A stretch of DNA of 64,000 bases, from the NCBI RefSeq assembly GCF_002327185.1, contig NZ_CP018624.1, positions 1,116,001 through 1,180,000 of the forward strand, written 5' to 3'. Below the pieces are notes generated by a model. It worked only from the letters and a program-made list of their open reading frames with translations, was not told where the DNA came from and ran no database searches. Below are positions 16,938 through 26,064 of this stretch, in pieces; within the stretch, counting starts at the first letter, position 1; each line of letters opens with the position of its first letter. A program made the position numbers and the translations under genes. This DNA comes from Clostridium chauvoei (lineage in GTDB: Bacteria; Bacillota; Clostridia; Clostridiales; Clostridiaceae).

Positions 16938-18523
16938 AACATTTATAAATACATATAAAGTAACTTTTGCAGAAGAAGCAAATACATTTATATATTATTT
17001 AAAGAAGATTCCTTTTTTAGGTAAGAAAATTTCAGACAATCTATATAGTAAAACTAATATAAAGATAACTTTAGGAGTGATTTCAGAAGTATTTAAATTT
17101 GCTTTTGGATTTATAGGGAAAATAATATACACTTATCTTATGATTATGCTACCAATAATGTTATTAGTAAAAGAAGACGTAGATAAAATAACGAGTTTTT
17201 TACATATATTTTTCTTTTTAAGCTTGGTTATAGGATCATTAATGGATTCGATAATATTTGATGTTGATAAAACGACTTTTAATATGATAAAGCTAATGAG
17301 AGCACAATCTAGAGAATATTATTTAGGTCAGATAATATATATAAAGAATAGTAACCTTTATATTTTTTATTCCAGCATTAATGATGATAGGACTACCTTT
17401 TTTAAAAGTTATAATTTTAATGTTAGAATTTACAGCTATTAGAATTATTTCTAACTACCTAGAATTATGTTTCTATAATAAAAGAAAAGTTATTTTGTCA
17501 AAAAATGGATGCTTTTTGGTTATAACCGTCCTTAGTGGATTATTATTAGCATATCTATTACCTTATTTAGGATATGTAATAGACTTTAATAATATATTAT
17601 TTAACAAAGCTATAATACTTAGTATAGTTTTACTTGGGATAGTTGCCTTTATAAGATTATATAAATATAAACATTATAATAAAGTTGCAAAGGAATATAT
17701 AAAAAAAGAGAAAGTCTTTATTAATGACGGTGTTATGGAAGATATAAACTTTTCAACAGTTAAAATTGATGAAACTAAAATAGATAAAAACGACTTGGTA
17801 TCTAATATATATGAAGATAAAGAAGGATATGAGTATTTAAATTCTTTATTCTTTTTAAGGCATAAAAATATAATGATAAATTCAATAAAACATATAGGTA
17901 TAGTGATAGGTATTATATTTATATCTATTATAGTATTTATAATTTTCAAACCTAATGTAAGACCTATAGTAGTTAAAACTTTTATAAATTCAGCACCACT
18001 AATGGTATTTATAATGTACACAATATCAACTACTGAAAGAATTTGCAAAGCTATGTTTTACAATTGTGATAAAAGCCTTTTAAGATATTCATACTATAGA
18101 AATGAAAAAGTAATTTTAGCTAACTTTACATCAAGATTAAAAAAAGTTATGTCTATTAATATAATTCCAGCTATAGAATTAAGTTTAGCTTTTATAATTA
18201 TAACAATTTGTTGTGGACAACCTTATTCAATAATTAAAGTGATTCCAACATGTATATGTATAATATGTTTATCAGGATTTTTTTCAATTCATCATTTATT
18301 TATGTATTATGTTATACAACCATATACAGCAGAATTAACCATAAAAAGTCCATTATTTAAAACAGTAAATATGGTAATGTATTTTTTAAGTTATATGTGT
18401 TTAAGATTAAAAACATCATCGTATTATTTTACTATAGGAGTCATTATTACAACTATAATATATATGATAATTGCACTTATAGTAATCTATAGAGTAGCTC
18501 CAAAAACATTTAAATTAAAATAG
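16930..18523 (+). pseudogene. ABC transporter permease, frameshifted
   Basis: Two overlapping frames (16930-17442 and 17381-18523) encode one membrane protein of about 530 residues. Frame one reads EYYLGQIIY up to about 17335. Frame two picks up with RIVTFIFFIPALMMIGLPF at about 17343. The break is in the AT-run GATAATATATATAAAG (17330-17345), where a one-base change would rejoin them. About ten hydrophobic segments are seen in total. It is the partner of the broken ATPase just upstream, so the transporter is probably dead unless the break is a sequencing error. Confidence 0.75.
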
Positions 18524-18544
18524 AAATTAAAAAGAGGGGATTTA

Positions 18545-18912
18545 ATGCTTGAAAAAATAGCTGTAATTTCAGATATACATGGGAATATGCAAGCTTTAGA
18601 TGGGTACTTAATGATATAAAACAAAGAGGAATAACTAGAATTATATGTTTAGGGGATATAGTAGGTAAAGGCCCTAATACTAGTGAGGCTGTAGATAAAA
18701 TTAAAAATAACTGTGAAATAGTAATAAAGGGTAATTGGGACTATCTTATATAGAATATTTCAAAGGAAATATCAACAATTACTACAGCAATAATAAGGGT
18801 TCCATATGATATAAATAAAGCAATATATGAAGCTAAAATAAGTGGAATGCCTGATATTGATGAATATGTTGAAGAATTAAGATATGCTGTATATAGAGGG
18901 TTAGCGAAATAA
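18545..18912 (+). pseudogene. Metallophosphoesterase remnant
   Basis: The start (after AAAGAGGGG) encodes KIAVISDIHGNMQALD, the first metal-binding motif of calcineurin-like phosphoesterases. The frame then breaks at about 18600 and continues in another frame as VLNDIKQRGITRIICLGDIVGKGPN, with the GD motif, to a stop at about 18750. After that only a C-terminal piece (PDIDEYVEELRYAVYRG) remains, ending at 18912. At least one frameshift, one stop and loss of the central GNHD/GHTH region make it a clear pseudogene. Confidence 0.8.
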
Positions 18913-18991
18913 TATTAAAATTAAGTTATTTTTAGACTCAAATAAAATATAAAGACATATATTAATATAAATTAATAATAAGGGTTTTGTT

Positions 18992-19735
18992 ATGATTAAA
19001 AGTTTAATAGATAATGATAAAAAAAGAGAGGTTATCATTGAAGTAAAGTATGGAGATACTACGGGAAATGGAACAAATGATCAAATATCATTAATTGAGT
19101 TACATGAGAATAACAAAGAGCATAAATTTACTGGTGAAGTATTTATAAGAATCAAAAATATAATGACAGGTGAAGTGTTTACAATAAATTTAGAAAGTCA
19201 TATAGGTATTTCTTATAAATTGTACATGGGTAAATTTACTAGTGATTATAAAATGGACATATTAGTACAAGGATTTAATTATATTGCCAAAGATGAAAAT
19301 AATAATTATATATTTTCATATATGAATAGAGCCTATGTAGAAGTATTCAATGGACATAAGTTTTTAAATGAATATAAAGTAGATGCAAATTATAAAGATA
19401 ATTACTTGGTAGAAGTACTTTGTGAAAAGTTAAAAAAGAAGTATTGTATTAGTATAAAAGAATACGACAAAGAATGGTTATCAAAAGTATATGATAATAC
19501 AGGAATTTTAAAAGTAAATTCAAAACTTATAAATACAGATTTAAATGCTGTATATCCTATTGGCCCAACTTGGGGAGAAGAATTTGGAGTTCAAACAGAA
19601 CTATATATATATCAAACTTTAATAAGTCATGATAAATTAAAAGTTATAGCTATAATACAAAATAGACTAAGATGGAAAGATGACAGATTTATAGTTATAC
19701 TTCAGAATATAGCAGTGCTTGGAAAGGAAATATAA
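18992..19735 (+). CDS. VCBS/FG-GAP-like conserved protein
   Basis: A 247-residue protein without signal peptide. It starts with a stretch like VIIEVKYGDTTGNGTND, the Asp/Gly/Asn-rich loop of VCBS or FG-GAP repeats that can bind calcium. A second such unit (GKFTSDYKMDILVQG) follows at about residue 75. Relatives in Firmicutes carry the same two half-repeats and have no known role. The ribosome binding site (AGGG) is weak. It follows the decayed region and ends at a weak terminator. Confidence 0.6.
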   Translation: MIKSLIDNDKKREVIIEVKYGDTTGNGTNDQISLIELHENNKEHKFTGEVFIRIKNIMTGEVFTINLESHIGISYKLYMGKFTSDYKMDILVQGFNYIAKDENNNYIFSYMNRAYVEVFNGHKFLNEYKVDANYKDNYLVEVLCEKLKKKYCISIKEYDKEWLSKVYDNTGILKVNSKLINTDLNAVYPIGPTWGEEFGVQTELYIYQTLISHDKLKVIAIIQNRLRWKDDRFIVILQNIAVLGKEI

Positions 19736-19779
19736 AAAAGCTCATTAATTATTATAAAGAATAAATAAGTATAAAAGTA

Positions 19780-19816
19780 TTTTTAGAGGCTTAGTTTTTA
19801 GGTCTCTTTTTTATAT
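19780..19816 (+). terminator. Terminator after the VCBS-like gene
   Basis: An imperfect stem with G-U pairs (AGAGGCTTA with TAGGTCTCT) is followed by six T. Confidence 0.55.
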
Positions 19817-19847
19817 AGTATATTATTCCAAAACCTCCAACTGTTAA

Positions 19848-19915
19848 TACAAAAAAACAGTAGATAGTTTTGTTTTTACACAAAACTATCTACTGTCTCG
19901 AACCTAAAAGGTTCC
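19848..19915 (-). terminator. Terminator of the DUF1002 gene
   Basis: Read on the minus strand, a small hairpin (GAACC / GGTTC) comes first. After it comes a perfect 16-bp stem (19858-19873 with 19882-19897) followed by seven T. Placed directly after the DUF1002 stop codon. Confidence 0.85.
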
Positions 19916-19917
19916 TT

Positions 19918-20931
19918 TTAATTTTGATTATTGTTTTGCATATCAGTTTGTTCTGGAGTTACTGTAGACTCTTTTTTATTTTCTACATCTGTCTTAGGAC
20001 TTTGATTAGAAGTATTCTGGTCATCTATGTTTGAATTATCTTCAGAAAATAGGGATTTAAAAAAGTCTCCTATAGCTTTGAAAAAATCACCTATAGCATC
20101 TGTTATCTTTTTCAATAATCCACTATCTGATAGCTCTTTTCCCGCACTTTCAAGAGCATTTGTTAATTGGTCTCCTAAGTTGTTTAAGGTATCTTTAACT
20201 TGGCTATAATCTATATTAAGTCCATTAATTTGAACCATTAAATTCTTAATATCATTTTTTTGAGTATCTGTTAATTCCACTTTATAATCTTTAGTAAGAT
20301 TATCTACTATTTTATTAACTTCCTTTTCATCTTTAGGAGCTTTTTTTATAACAGCAGTTTTAACATCATTTATAACAGCAGCAGCTTCATCTGCACCAAT
20401 ATCATCAGCTAATTTTGATGTGGTTTCTATTTCTTTTTGAGCTACTTTTTTATTTTTAAGAGATAATTCTTGACCTTTTGCTTGTTCAAATCCTTTTAAA
20501 ATTCCAGATAAAGCAGAAGTTCCTGTAACTGGAAATGGAGAACTAGCCTTAACTTCTGCATTAGTAACTCCTGATGTTACAAGGGCATTAGAAAGCATTA
20601 ATCCTGTTACTTCTGTAAGGTTATTAGCTTGTACATTAATTCCTCCATCATTAGTAAGTTTTACATATGATGAAGAATAACAACCACCTTGATAGTTAGA
20701 TTTATCATTAGGATCAAGTCCTAGTTGTTTTATTATATCATCATTAGTTATTCTATCTATACTAACCTGGTCTTTAGAAACTCCAAACTCTTTTAGCATT
20801 TGATCTTCCTGAACATCCGTTAGGTCTGTTCCAAACGTAACTCTCTCTTTATTTTGAGCATGTACATTTACAGTAAAACATGAAGCTACAATAGCAGAAG
20901 CTGTAATTAAACTAAAAATCTTCTTTTTCAT
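19918..20931 (-). CDS. DUF1002 family secreted protein
   Basis: A 337-residue exported protein. The signal peptide is about residues 1-25 (basic start, hydrophobic core, VNVHA-Q cleavage). The body matches DUF1002 (YpuA-like): VTFGTDLT, SSYVKLTNDGGINV, NALVTSGVTNAEVKASSPFPVTG. A hydrophobic/amphipathic stretch with the repeat AIGDFFKAIGDFFKSLF lies at about residues 279-296, and a Gln/Asn/Thr-rich tail follows. GGAGA lies before the ATG. Function of the family is unknown. The amphipathic repeat may sit on a membrane. Confidence 0.8.
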   Translation of the reverse strand: MKKKIFSLITASAIVASCFTVNVHAQNKERVTFGTDLTDVQEDQMLKEFGVSKDQVSIDRITNDDIIKQLGLDPNDKSNYQGGCYSSSYVKLTNDGGINVQANNLTEVTGLMLSNALVTSGVTNAEVKASSPFPVTGTSALSGILKGFEQAKGQELSLKNKKVAQKEIETTSKLADDIGADEAAAVINDVKTAVIKKAPKDEKEVNKIVDNLTKDYKVELTDTQKNDIKNLMVQINGLNIDYSQVKDTLNNLGDQLTNALESAGKELSDSGLLKKITDAIGDFFKAIGDFFKSLFSEDNSNIDDQNTSNQSPKTDVENKKESTVTPEQTDMQNNNQN

Positions 20932-21104
20932 AATGAATCTCCTTATACATATTATTTATAATTAATATTATTAAACTTTTTAAAATAAAATCAATACTTA
21001 TTAGTATATTTAAGATTATTTTAAGAAGTACAGTGTTTAAATTAGTAATAAAAAAGTATAGAATATGTATAAAGAATAAATAAACTTAAGATAGGAGAAA
21101 TAGA

Positions 21105-21353
21105 ATGAGTAGTAATATAAGGATTTTTTATAAAAGTCAATATGATTTAGGATATGCTTTAAGAGGATATATAGACGAATATTTTGATAATAATGTTTCA
21201 GATGAGGAGTTAAGAGAAACTATAAAAAAGGTCGTTGAAGAGAATAAAGATAAAATATTTAAAGAAGAAAGCATAGCTAAAAAGCTTCAACAAATTTTAG
21301 GGAAAAATAGGTTAAAAATATTACTTTCTATAACTAGTGAAAAAGATAGTTAA
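21105..21353 (+). CDS. TIGR04540-type small protein
   Basis: An 82-residue protein with a good AGGAGA site. KSQYDLGYALRGYIDEYFDNNVSDEEL and the closing LGKNRLKILLSI resemble the small clostridial family TIGR04540 of unknown function. Charged and helical, no membrane segment. Confidence 0.65.
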   Translation: MSSNIRIFYKSQYDLGYALRGYIDEYFDNNVSDEELRETIKKVVEENKDKIFKEESIAKKLQQILGKNRLKILLSITSEKDS

Positions 21354-21454
21354 AAAAATATATTAAACATTAAAACTAATTGTTCTATGAAAAGTAATAT
21401 GATATAATTTATAGGTAAATAATGGAAAAACTTCTAAGCTAGGAGGTATCATAA

Positions 21455-22351
21455 GTGGAATTAGAAAAAGTTTTAATGAAGGTAATATCTGTATTTTTAA
21501 TTATATTAATAGGAGTTTATGGTAGTAAGAAAAATATAATAACAGAAAGTTTACAAGAGGGTTTAAAAGATTTAATTATTAATATAACTTTCCCTTTTCT
21601 TGTGCTTACTTCTTTTAGCTTTAGCTATGATAGTAGTATGCTATCTAATATAGTTAAAGCTTTTATTTATAGTTTGCTTTCTTTTATTATTTTAATAGGT
21701 ATAAATTATATATTTATAAAACCTGTAAGTAAAGAAAAGAGATTTATAATGAAACTTTCAAATGTATTTTCAAATTGTAGTTTTATTGGAATGATAGCTA
21801 TAGAAAGTATATTTGGTGCAGAGGGAATGATTTATGCAGGGATTTTCAATATGACTTTTTATTCTTTAATTTGGATATACACTAAATATATATGTATAAA
21901 AAATAAAGTAGAGAAAAACTTAAATCCTACAATGCTTGCCATATGTATAGGACTATTTATGATTATCTTAAAAATTCAGTTACCAGTAGGTATATATAAT
22001 AGTTTTAGTATAATAGGAGAAATTACAACCCCTATAGGATTAATCTTAGTTGGTTCAATAATAAGTAAAATTAATTTGAAAGTAATATTTAGCGATTATA
22101 CACTATATTATGCTGCATTTATAAAGCTAATAGTAATGCCGCTTATAATATTAGGGGTTTCAAAATTATTAAAGGATGATTCTATGGTTATTTGTACAAT
22201 AATATTATTACAAGCAATGCCTTCAAGTGAAATTTCAACTATTTTTGCAAAGGAATATGCAAAGGATTATAAATATTCTAGTGAGTTAGTAGTAATTTCA
22301 ACCTTGCTTTTTATATTAACATTTCCTATAATACTAAAATTAGTAGTGTAA
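21455..22351 (+). CDS. AEC family transporter (auxin-efflux-carrier fold)
   Basis: A 298-residue membrane protein starting with GTG after AGGAGGT. About ten hydrophobic segments, with the AEC hallmarks FPFLVLTSFSF in segment two, NCSFIGM in the middle and QAMPSSEISTIFAKEY near the C-terminus. Family members export or import organic acids such as malate, or amino-acid-like compounds. The substrate cannot be told from sequence. No operon partner is close. Confidence 0.82.
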   Translation: MELEKVLMKVISVFLIILIGVYGSKKNIITESLQEGLKDLIINITFPFLVLTSFSFSYDSSMLSNIVKAFIYSLLSFIILIGINYIFIKPVSKEKRFIMKLSNVFSNCSFIGMIAIESIFGAEGMIYAGIFNMTFYSLIWIYTKYICIKNKVEKNLNPTMLAICIGLFMIILKIQLPVGIYNSFSIIGEITTPIGLILVGSIISKINLKVIFSDYTLYYAAFIKLIVMPLIILGVSKLLKDDSMVICTIILLQAMPSSEISTIFAKEYAKDYKYSSELVVISTLLFILTFPIILKLVV

Positions 22352-22366
22352 CTATAAAATTCTAAT

Positions 22367-22395
22367 TTGACATCTAGAGCTCATAAAGATATTAT
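22367..22395 (+). promoter_or_regulatory. Promoter of the helicase-LexA fusion gene
   Basis: A consensus TTGACA (22367-22372) and TATTAT (22390-22395) are separated by 17 bases, about 45 bases before the start. I see no clear LexA box (GAAC-N4-GTTC type) overlapping it. Confidence 0.65.
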
Positions 22396-22439
22396 TAAAA
22401 TGTAGAATTATATAATTATGAGGGAGAAGGTGACTATAT

Positions 22440-23861
22440 ATGGAATTTTCTAAAATACAAAATAAATTTATAAATCAAAAGTCAGTAGGATATAAATTAT
22501 TAAAAGGAAAAGAAGGTACGGGGAAAAGTATAACATCAATTTATAAGGCTATTAATTTAGAAAATAATTACTGTATTTATGAAGATGATTCTATATTATT
22601 TATCTCCTCAGATAGAGAAAATAAAGATAAAGTTACAAGTTTATATAATTTAGAAAAAAATAAAAATCACTTTTATTCATTATTTTCAATGGATAAAGGA
22701 AGATTAGAATCCACAGTTTTAAGAGATATTATAGATACTTATTCTAAAGCCTACAAAAGAGAAAATGCTATAAATAATAATTATATAGTAAAAGAAGATA
22801 TGATAAATATAATTGAAAGTTTATCTTTTGAAATAGATTCTTTAGCTAAAAAGTGTAAATTTTTAAAAAAGACAAGCTGTGAATTTATACTAGACGAAAT
22901 ATTATGGATTAGAGCTTCTAATTTTACGCTAGAAGAGTATTTAAATATAGATAGAAAAGGTAGAGAAAAGAGAATAAATAGAAATTCTTATACGAGAGAA
23001 TGTTTATTTATTATTAAAGATCTTTATGTAAATCAGCTTAATAAGATGAATCTTAGTGATAAATTCAAAGATCTTCTATATGCTACTGAATATGTGAAGA
23101 AATATCATTTAAAATATACGCATATTATCTTAGATGATTCTGAAAAATTAACTAGAGGTGAAATAGAATTTGTAAAATCTATTTATAAAAATAGTCCATA
23201 TTCATCATTAATCTTTATAGTTAACAGTGAACTTTATAATGATGAATATTCATGGTTAGTTAAAGGGAGAAAGTTGAAAACTTTAGGAGAAGATTTTAAA
23301 GGAAAGACATTCTTATATAAAACAACATTTGTAAAGAAAGAGATTATTATGCCAAAGACAATAGATACATATAAATATTTAAATTTAAAAAATAAAAGAG
23401 TAGCAAGTTTTGATATAGATACGTCCTCTATAGAAAAGGAAATCTTATTAAATGATGGGTTATCCTTTAAAGAAGAAGAACTTATAGATATTCCAATATT
23501 TAATGATATAGCAGCTGGAAGCCCTATAGAAATGAATGATAGTATAGAGGGGGATTTTTATCTTCCTAAAATTTGGCTTGGAAAAGGACCTGATACTTTT
23601 ATTTTAAAGGTAAAAGGAGACAGTATGATTAACAAGAATATTTGTGATGGAGATTATGTTGTTATTAAAAAGCAATCCACAGCAAATAATAATGATATAG
23701 TTGCAGCTAGTTTAGACGGAGAAGCAACTCTTAAAATACTTAATACAAATGGAGAAAATCCTGTACTTACTCCAGCGAACCCATTATATAGCGATATAAA
23801 TTTAATAAATAGAGAAGTTAATATTTTAGGTGTGGCAATTGGAGTAATAAAGTACAGTTAA
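22440..23861 (+). CDS. Half SF1-helicase ATPase fused to LexA-type autoprotease (S24)
   Basis: A 473-residue protein. Residues 1-300 resemble the first ATPase half of UvrD/HelD helicases. They carry Walker A GKEGTGKS (23-30), an EYLNIDRKGRE stretch (166-176) typical of the HelD/UvrD 1B region, Walker B HIILDDSE (228-235, Asp-Asp instead of Asp-Glu) and a motif-III-like SLIFIVNSE. The second helicase half is missing. Residues about 350-473 form a complete LexA/UmuD-like peptidase: Ala359-Gly360 cleavage site, Ser395 in GDSM, Lys432. No helix-turn-helix DNA-binding domain is present. It starts 9-10 bases after GGGAGAAGG. The next gene (DUF2227) follows after 11 bases. Role inferred as an ATP-dependent sensor or regulator that can cleave itself; not shown. 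Confidence 0.75.
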   Translation: MEFSKIQNKFINQKSVGYKLLKGKEGTGKSITSIYKAINLENNYCIYEDDSILFISSDRENKDKVTSLYNLEKNKNHFYSLFSMDKGRLESTVLRDIIDTYSKAYKRENAINNNYIVKEDMINIIESLSFEIDSLAKKCKFLKKTSCEFILDEILWIRASNFTLEEYLNIDRKGREKRINRNSYTRECLFIIKDLYVNQLNKMNLSDKFKDLLYATEYVKKYHLKYTHIILDDSEKLTRGEIEFVKSIYKNSPYSSLIFIVNSELYNDEYSWLVKGRKLKTLGEDFKGKTFLYKTTFVKKEIIMPKTIDTYKYLNLKNKRVASFDIDTSSIEKEILLNDGLSFKEEELIDIPIFNDIAAGSPIEMNDSIEGDFYLPKIWLGKGPDTFILKVKGDSMINKNICDGDYVVIKKQSTANNNDIVAASLDGEATLKILNTNGENPVLTPANPLYSDINLINREVNILGVAIGVIKYS

Positions 23862-23872
23862 GGAGCACTAAA

Positions 23873-24430
23873 ATGGCAAAGGGGAAAACACATGACAAAA
23901 TAACAATAGCTTTATCCCCTTTAATAGTTATAATATTCCTTATGATTAACGTTAATTTATTTGAAAATAAAAGTCAAATAGTTATTGTAACAGTATTAGC
24001 TGTATCAATATATTTATTTGGTGGTTTTATGTTTTCAGGAGATTTAGATATTAAAAGTATGGAATATTACAGATGGGGAAAATTAAAATTTATTTGGAAC
24101 CCTTATCAAAGTATGTTTAAACATAGAAGTATATTTACACATGGTTTTTTATTAGGGCCTATAATACGTGTTATATACATATATATAATACTTTTAATAG
24201 TATGTGGAGTTTTGTATTCTTTAAGAATTATAAACTTAGCAACAGATGAAGTTATAAAAGCTACAATAGAGTATATAAATATAAATAAACTTATCTTTAT
24301 AAATATAGGCTTTGCATTATTTTTAGGCTCAGGATTACATACAATTACTGATTTTACATATAGCTTTATAAAGAAGAAGTTTACAAATACAAAAGGACAT
24401 AGAAAAAATAGACGTAAGTTTATAGTATAG
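23873..24430 (+). CDS. DUF2227 putative metal-binding membrane protein
   Basis: A 185-residue membrane protein. The start GKTHDKITI, the central SGDLDIKSMEYYRWG and FKHRSIFTHG, and the late GSGLHTITDF give conserved His and Asp residues of DUF2227 (YdjM/metal-dependent hydrolase-like). Three to four hydrophobic segments. AGGAGC before the start. It directly follows the helicase-LexA fusion, probably on one transcript, and precedes a small unknown gene. Function unknown; the His/Asp set suggests a phospholipase-like or metal-dependent active site. Confidence 0.72.
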   Translation: MAKGKTHDKITIALSPLIVIIFLMINVNLFENKSQIVIVTVLAVSIYLFGGFMFSGDLDIKSMEYYRWGKLKFIWNPYQSMFKHRSIFTHGFLLGPIIRVIYIYIILLIVCGVLYSLRIINLATDEVIKATIEYININKLIFINIGFALFLGSGLHTITDFTYSFIKKKFTNTKGHRKNRRKFIV

Positions 24431-24453
24431 TATTACAAATGAGGTGGGTTATT

Positions 24454-24792
24454 ATGAAGGAAACAAAATCGCATATAGCTAAAATATCAAAGGCATCAAC
24501 ATATTTTATATTTAGAAATGGTCCTATTAAAGAAATGTACAAAGAAGGGAAAATTTCAGATGAGGAAATAAAAAATATACAATGTTATATGGAAAATCAT
24601 TTAGCTTATCTTTATGATGTTTTATTAGAAGAAAATAATATAAATAAGTTTCAATTAATAATGGACACAATGGATAAGTTTTATATAAATGATGCTGAGG
24701 AAGTAAAAATAGATGATGAAGGATTTGAGAATTTCTATAATCAGCTATTTCCGAGTGATACAATTAAAAGTAATATAAAAATAGGAAAATAA
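24454..24792 (+). CDS. Small hypothetical protein
   Basis: Start at ATG 24454 after GAGGTGGG (112 residues). A soluble acidic protein with FIFRNGPIKEMYKEGKISDEEIKNIQ and NHLAYLYDVL stretches, probably helical. It lies 23 bases after the DUF2227 gene and likely belongs to the same unit. I do not recognise the family. Confidence 0.65.
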   Translation: MKETKSHIAKISKASTYFIFRNGPIKEMYKEGKISDEEIKNIQCYMENHLAYLYDVLLEENNINKFQLIMDTMDKFYINDAEEVKIDDEGFENFYNQLFPSDTIKSNIKIGK

Positions 24793-25109
24793 AATAATTT
24801 AATATAACTATATAATAGAAAAAATAATAGCATAATATTACAAATAAAAAAATAAAGCACTAGTTTTATCGAAAGTATTTTAATAATGATAAAAGGTTGT
24901 ATAATAAGAATTGAGAAATACATAGGAGTAACTTTAAGGGTAATTTAGAAACTATAAAATTGTACGGTTAAATATATTTTATAGTATATATATATTAGTC
25001 CTAATATTTCGTAAAGTAACATTATGGTATAAGTTAAATGAGAGATTATGGTTATATTAGGTGAACGGATTTAATAAACTAGTCTACAAATTAAGTAGAC
25101 TAGTTTATT
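24793..25109 (+). ncRNA. Long structured leader or small RNA before the ZIP transporter
   Basis: This gene-free stretch has a perfect -10 TATAAT at 24900-24905 without a clear -35. Inside it, ACTATAAAAT pairs with ATTTTATAGT (about 24951-24983). It ends in a strong terminator (25073-25109). A transcript from about 24912 to 25109 would be near 200 bases, and the ZIP transporter starts 77 bases further. I compared it by eye with Mn, NiCo, M-box and ZTP riboswitch motifs and found no match. It may be an unknown riboswitch or an independent small RNA. Confidence 0.4.
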
Positions 25110-25112
25110 ATT
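25073..25112 (+). terminator. Terminator before the ZIP transporter
   Basis: A perfect 15-bp stem (25073-25087 with 25095-25109) around AAATTAA, followed by an A/T-rich tract. Its place upstream of a gene, with no gene ending before it for 280 bases, suggests attenuation. Confidence 0.75.
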
Positions 25113-25186
25113 TATGTAACAAAAAGTGATATGAATAAGTATATTAATAATGTAAAGTTTAATAATGTACTTAGGAGGATTAATTA

Positions 25187-26005
25187 ATGGACTGGTTTAT
25201 TTCATTAAACCCTGTACTTCAAGGACTTCTTGCAACTTTATTTACTTGGTTTATAACAGCATTAGGAGCAGCTTTAGTTTATTTCTTTAAAGAAGTAGAT
25301 AAAAGAATATTAAATGCAATGCTTGGATTTGGAGCAGGAGTTATGATTGCAGCAAGTTTTTGGTCACTTTTAAGCCCTGCAATAGAACTTTGTGAAGAAT
25401 TAGGACATAGTGGGTTTATAATACCTGGAATTGGTTTCTTTTTAGGAGGAGTTTTCATTATTGTAGCAGATAAATTAATGGATAAGTATTCATATGGTGT
25501 AAGTAATAAGCAATCAACTATTGAAGAGACTACTAAAGCTAAGAATTATAAAAGAAGTATACTTTTAGTTTTAGCTGTAACTCTTCATAATATTCCTGAG
25601 GGGCTAGCAGTTGGAGTGGCATTTGGAGGCGTAGCGGTTGGAATACCAGGAACAACTATTATTGCAGCAATGACACTAGCTTTAGGAATAGGACTTCAGA
25701 ACTTTCCAGAAGGGGCTGCAGTATCTCTGCCATTAAGAAGAGAAGGTTTATCTAGGAATAAAAGTTTTTTCTTCGGACAAGCTTCTGGTTTTGTTGAGCC
25801 TTTAGCTGGAGTATTAGGAGTAGTTGCGGCTATAACTATGAGAAGCATTCTTCCATTTTTATTAGCATTTTCAGCGGGAGCTATGATATCAGTTGTAGGA
25901 TCAGAATTACTTCCAGAAGCGTCTATGGAAAATAAGAATATAACAACTTTAGGCTTAATTCTAGGCTTTTTAGTAATGATGATATTAGATGTGGCTTTGG
26001 GTTAG
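25187..26005 (+). CDS. ZIP family divalent metal transporter
   Basis: A 272-residue membrane protein with about eight hydrophobic segments. The two paired metal motifs of ZIP proteins are HNIPEG (about 144-149) and QNFPEGAA (about 178-185). It takes zinc, iron or manganese into the cytoplasm. It has a strong AGGAGG site and its own terminator, and an unusual leader precedes it. Closest well-known relative type is ZupT/GufA; GufA-like because of length and the N-terminal NPVLQGLLATLFTW opening. Confidence 0.88.
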   Translation: MDWFISLNPVLQGLLATLFTWFITALGAALVYFFKEVDKRILNAMLGFGAGVMIAASFWSLLSPAIELCEELGHSGFIIPGIGFFLGGVFIIVADKLMDKYSYGVSNKQSTIEETTKAKNYKRSILLVLAVTLHNIPEGLAVGVAFGGVAVGIPGTTIIAAMTLALGIGLQNFPEGAAVSLPLRREGLSRNKSFFFGQASGFVEPLAGVLGVVAAITMRSILPFLLAFSAGAMISVVGSELLPEASMENKNITTLGLILGFLVMMILDVALG

Positions 26006-26009
26006 AAAT

Positions 26010-26043
26010 AAAACACCTTAATTTTTTAAGGTGTCTTATTTTG
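26010..26043 (+). terminator. Terminator of the ZIP transporter gene
   Basis: ACACCTTAA (26013-26021) pairs with TTAAGGTGT (26026-26034) and runs into CTTATTTT. Confidence 0.75.
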
Positions 26044-26064
26044 AAAAGAATAGTATATAAAATA

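Noticed and set aside
17381-18523. Second half of the ABC permease as an independent gene
   Set aside because: No ribosome binding site at 17381, and the frame upstream of it continues the protein of the first half across an AT-run.
19858-19897. Inverted repeat as an insertion-sequence end
   Set aside because: It is followed by a T-run on the minus strand right after a stop codon, so it is a terminator; no transposase is near.
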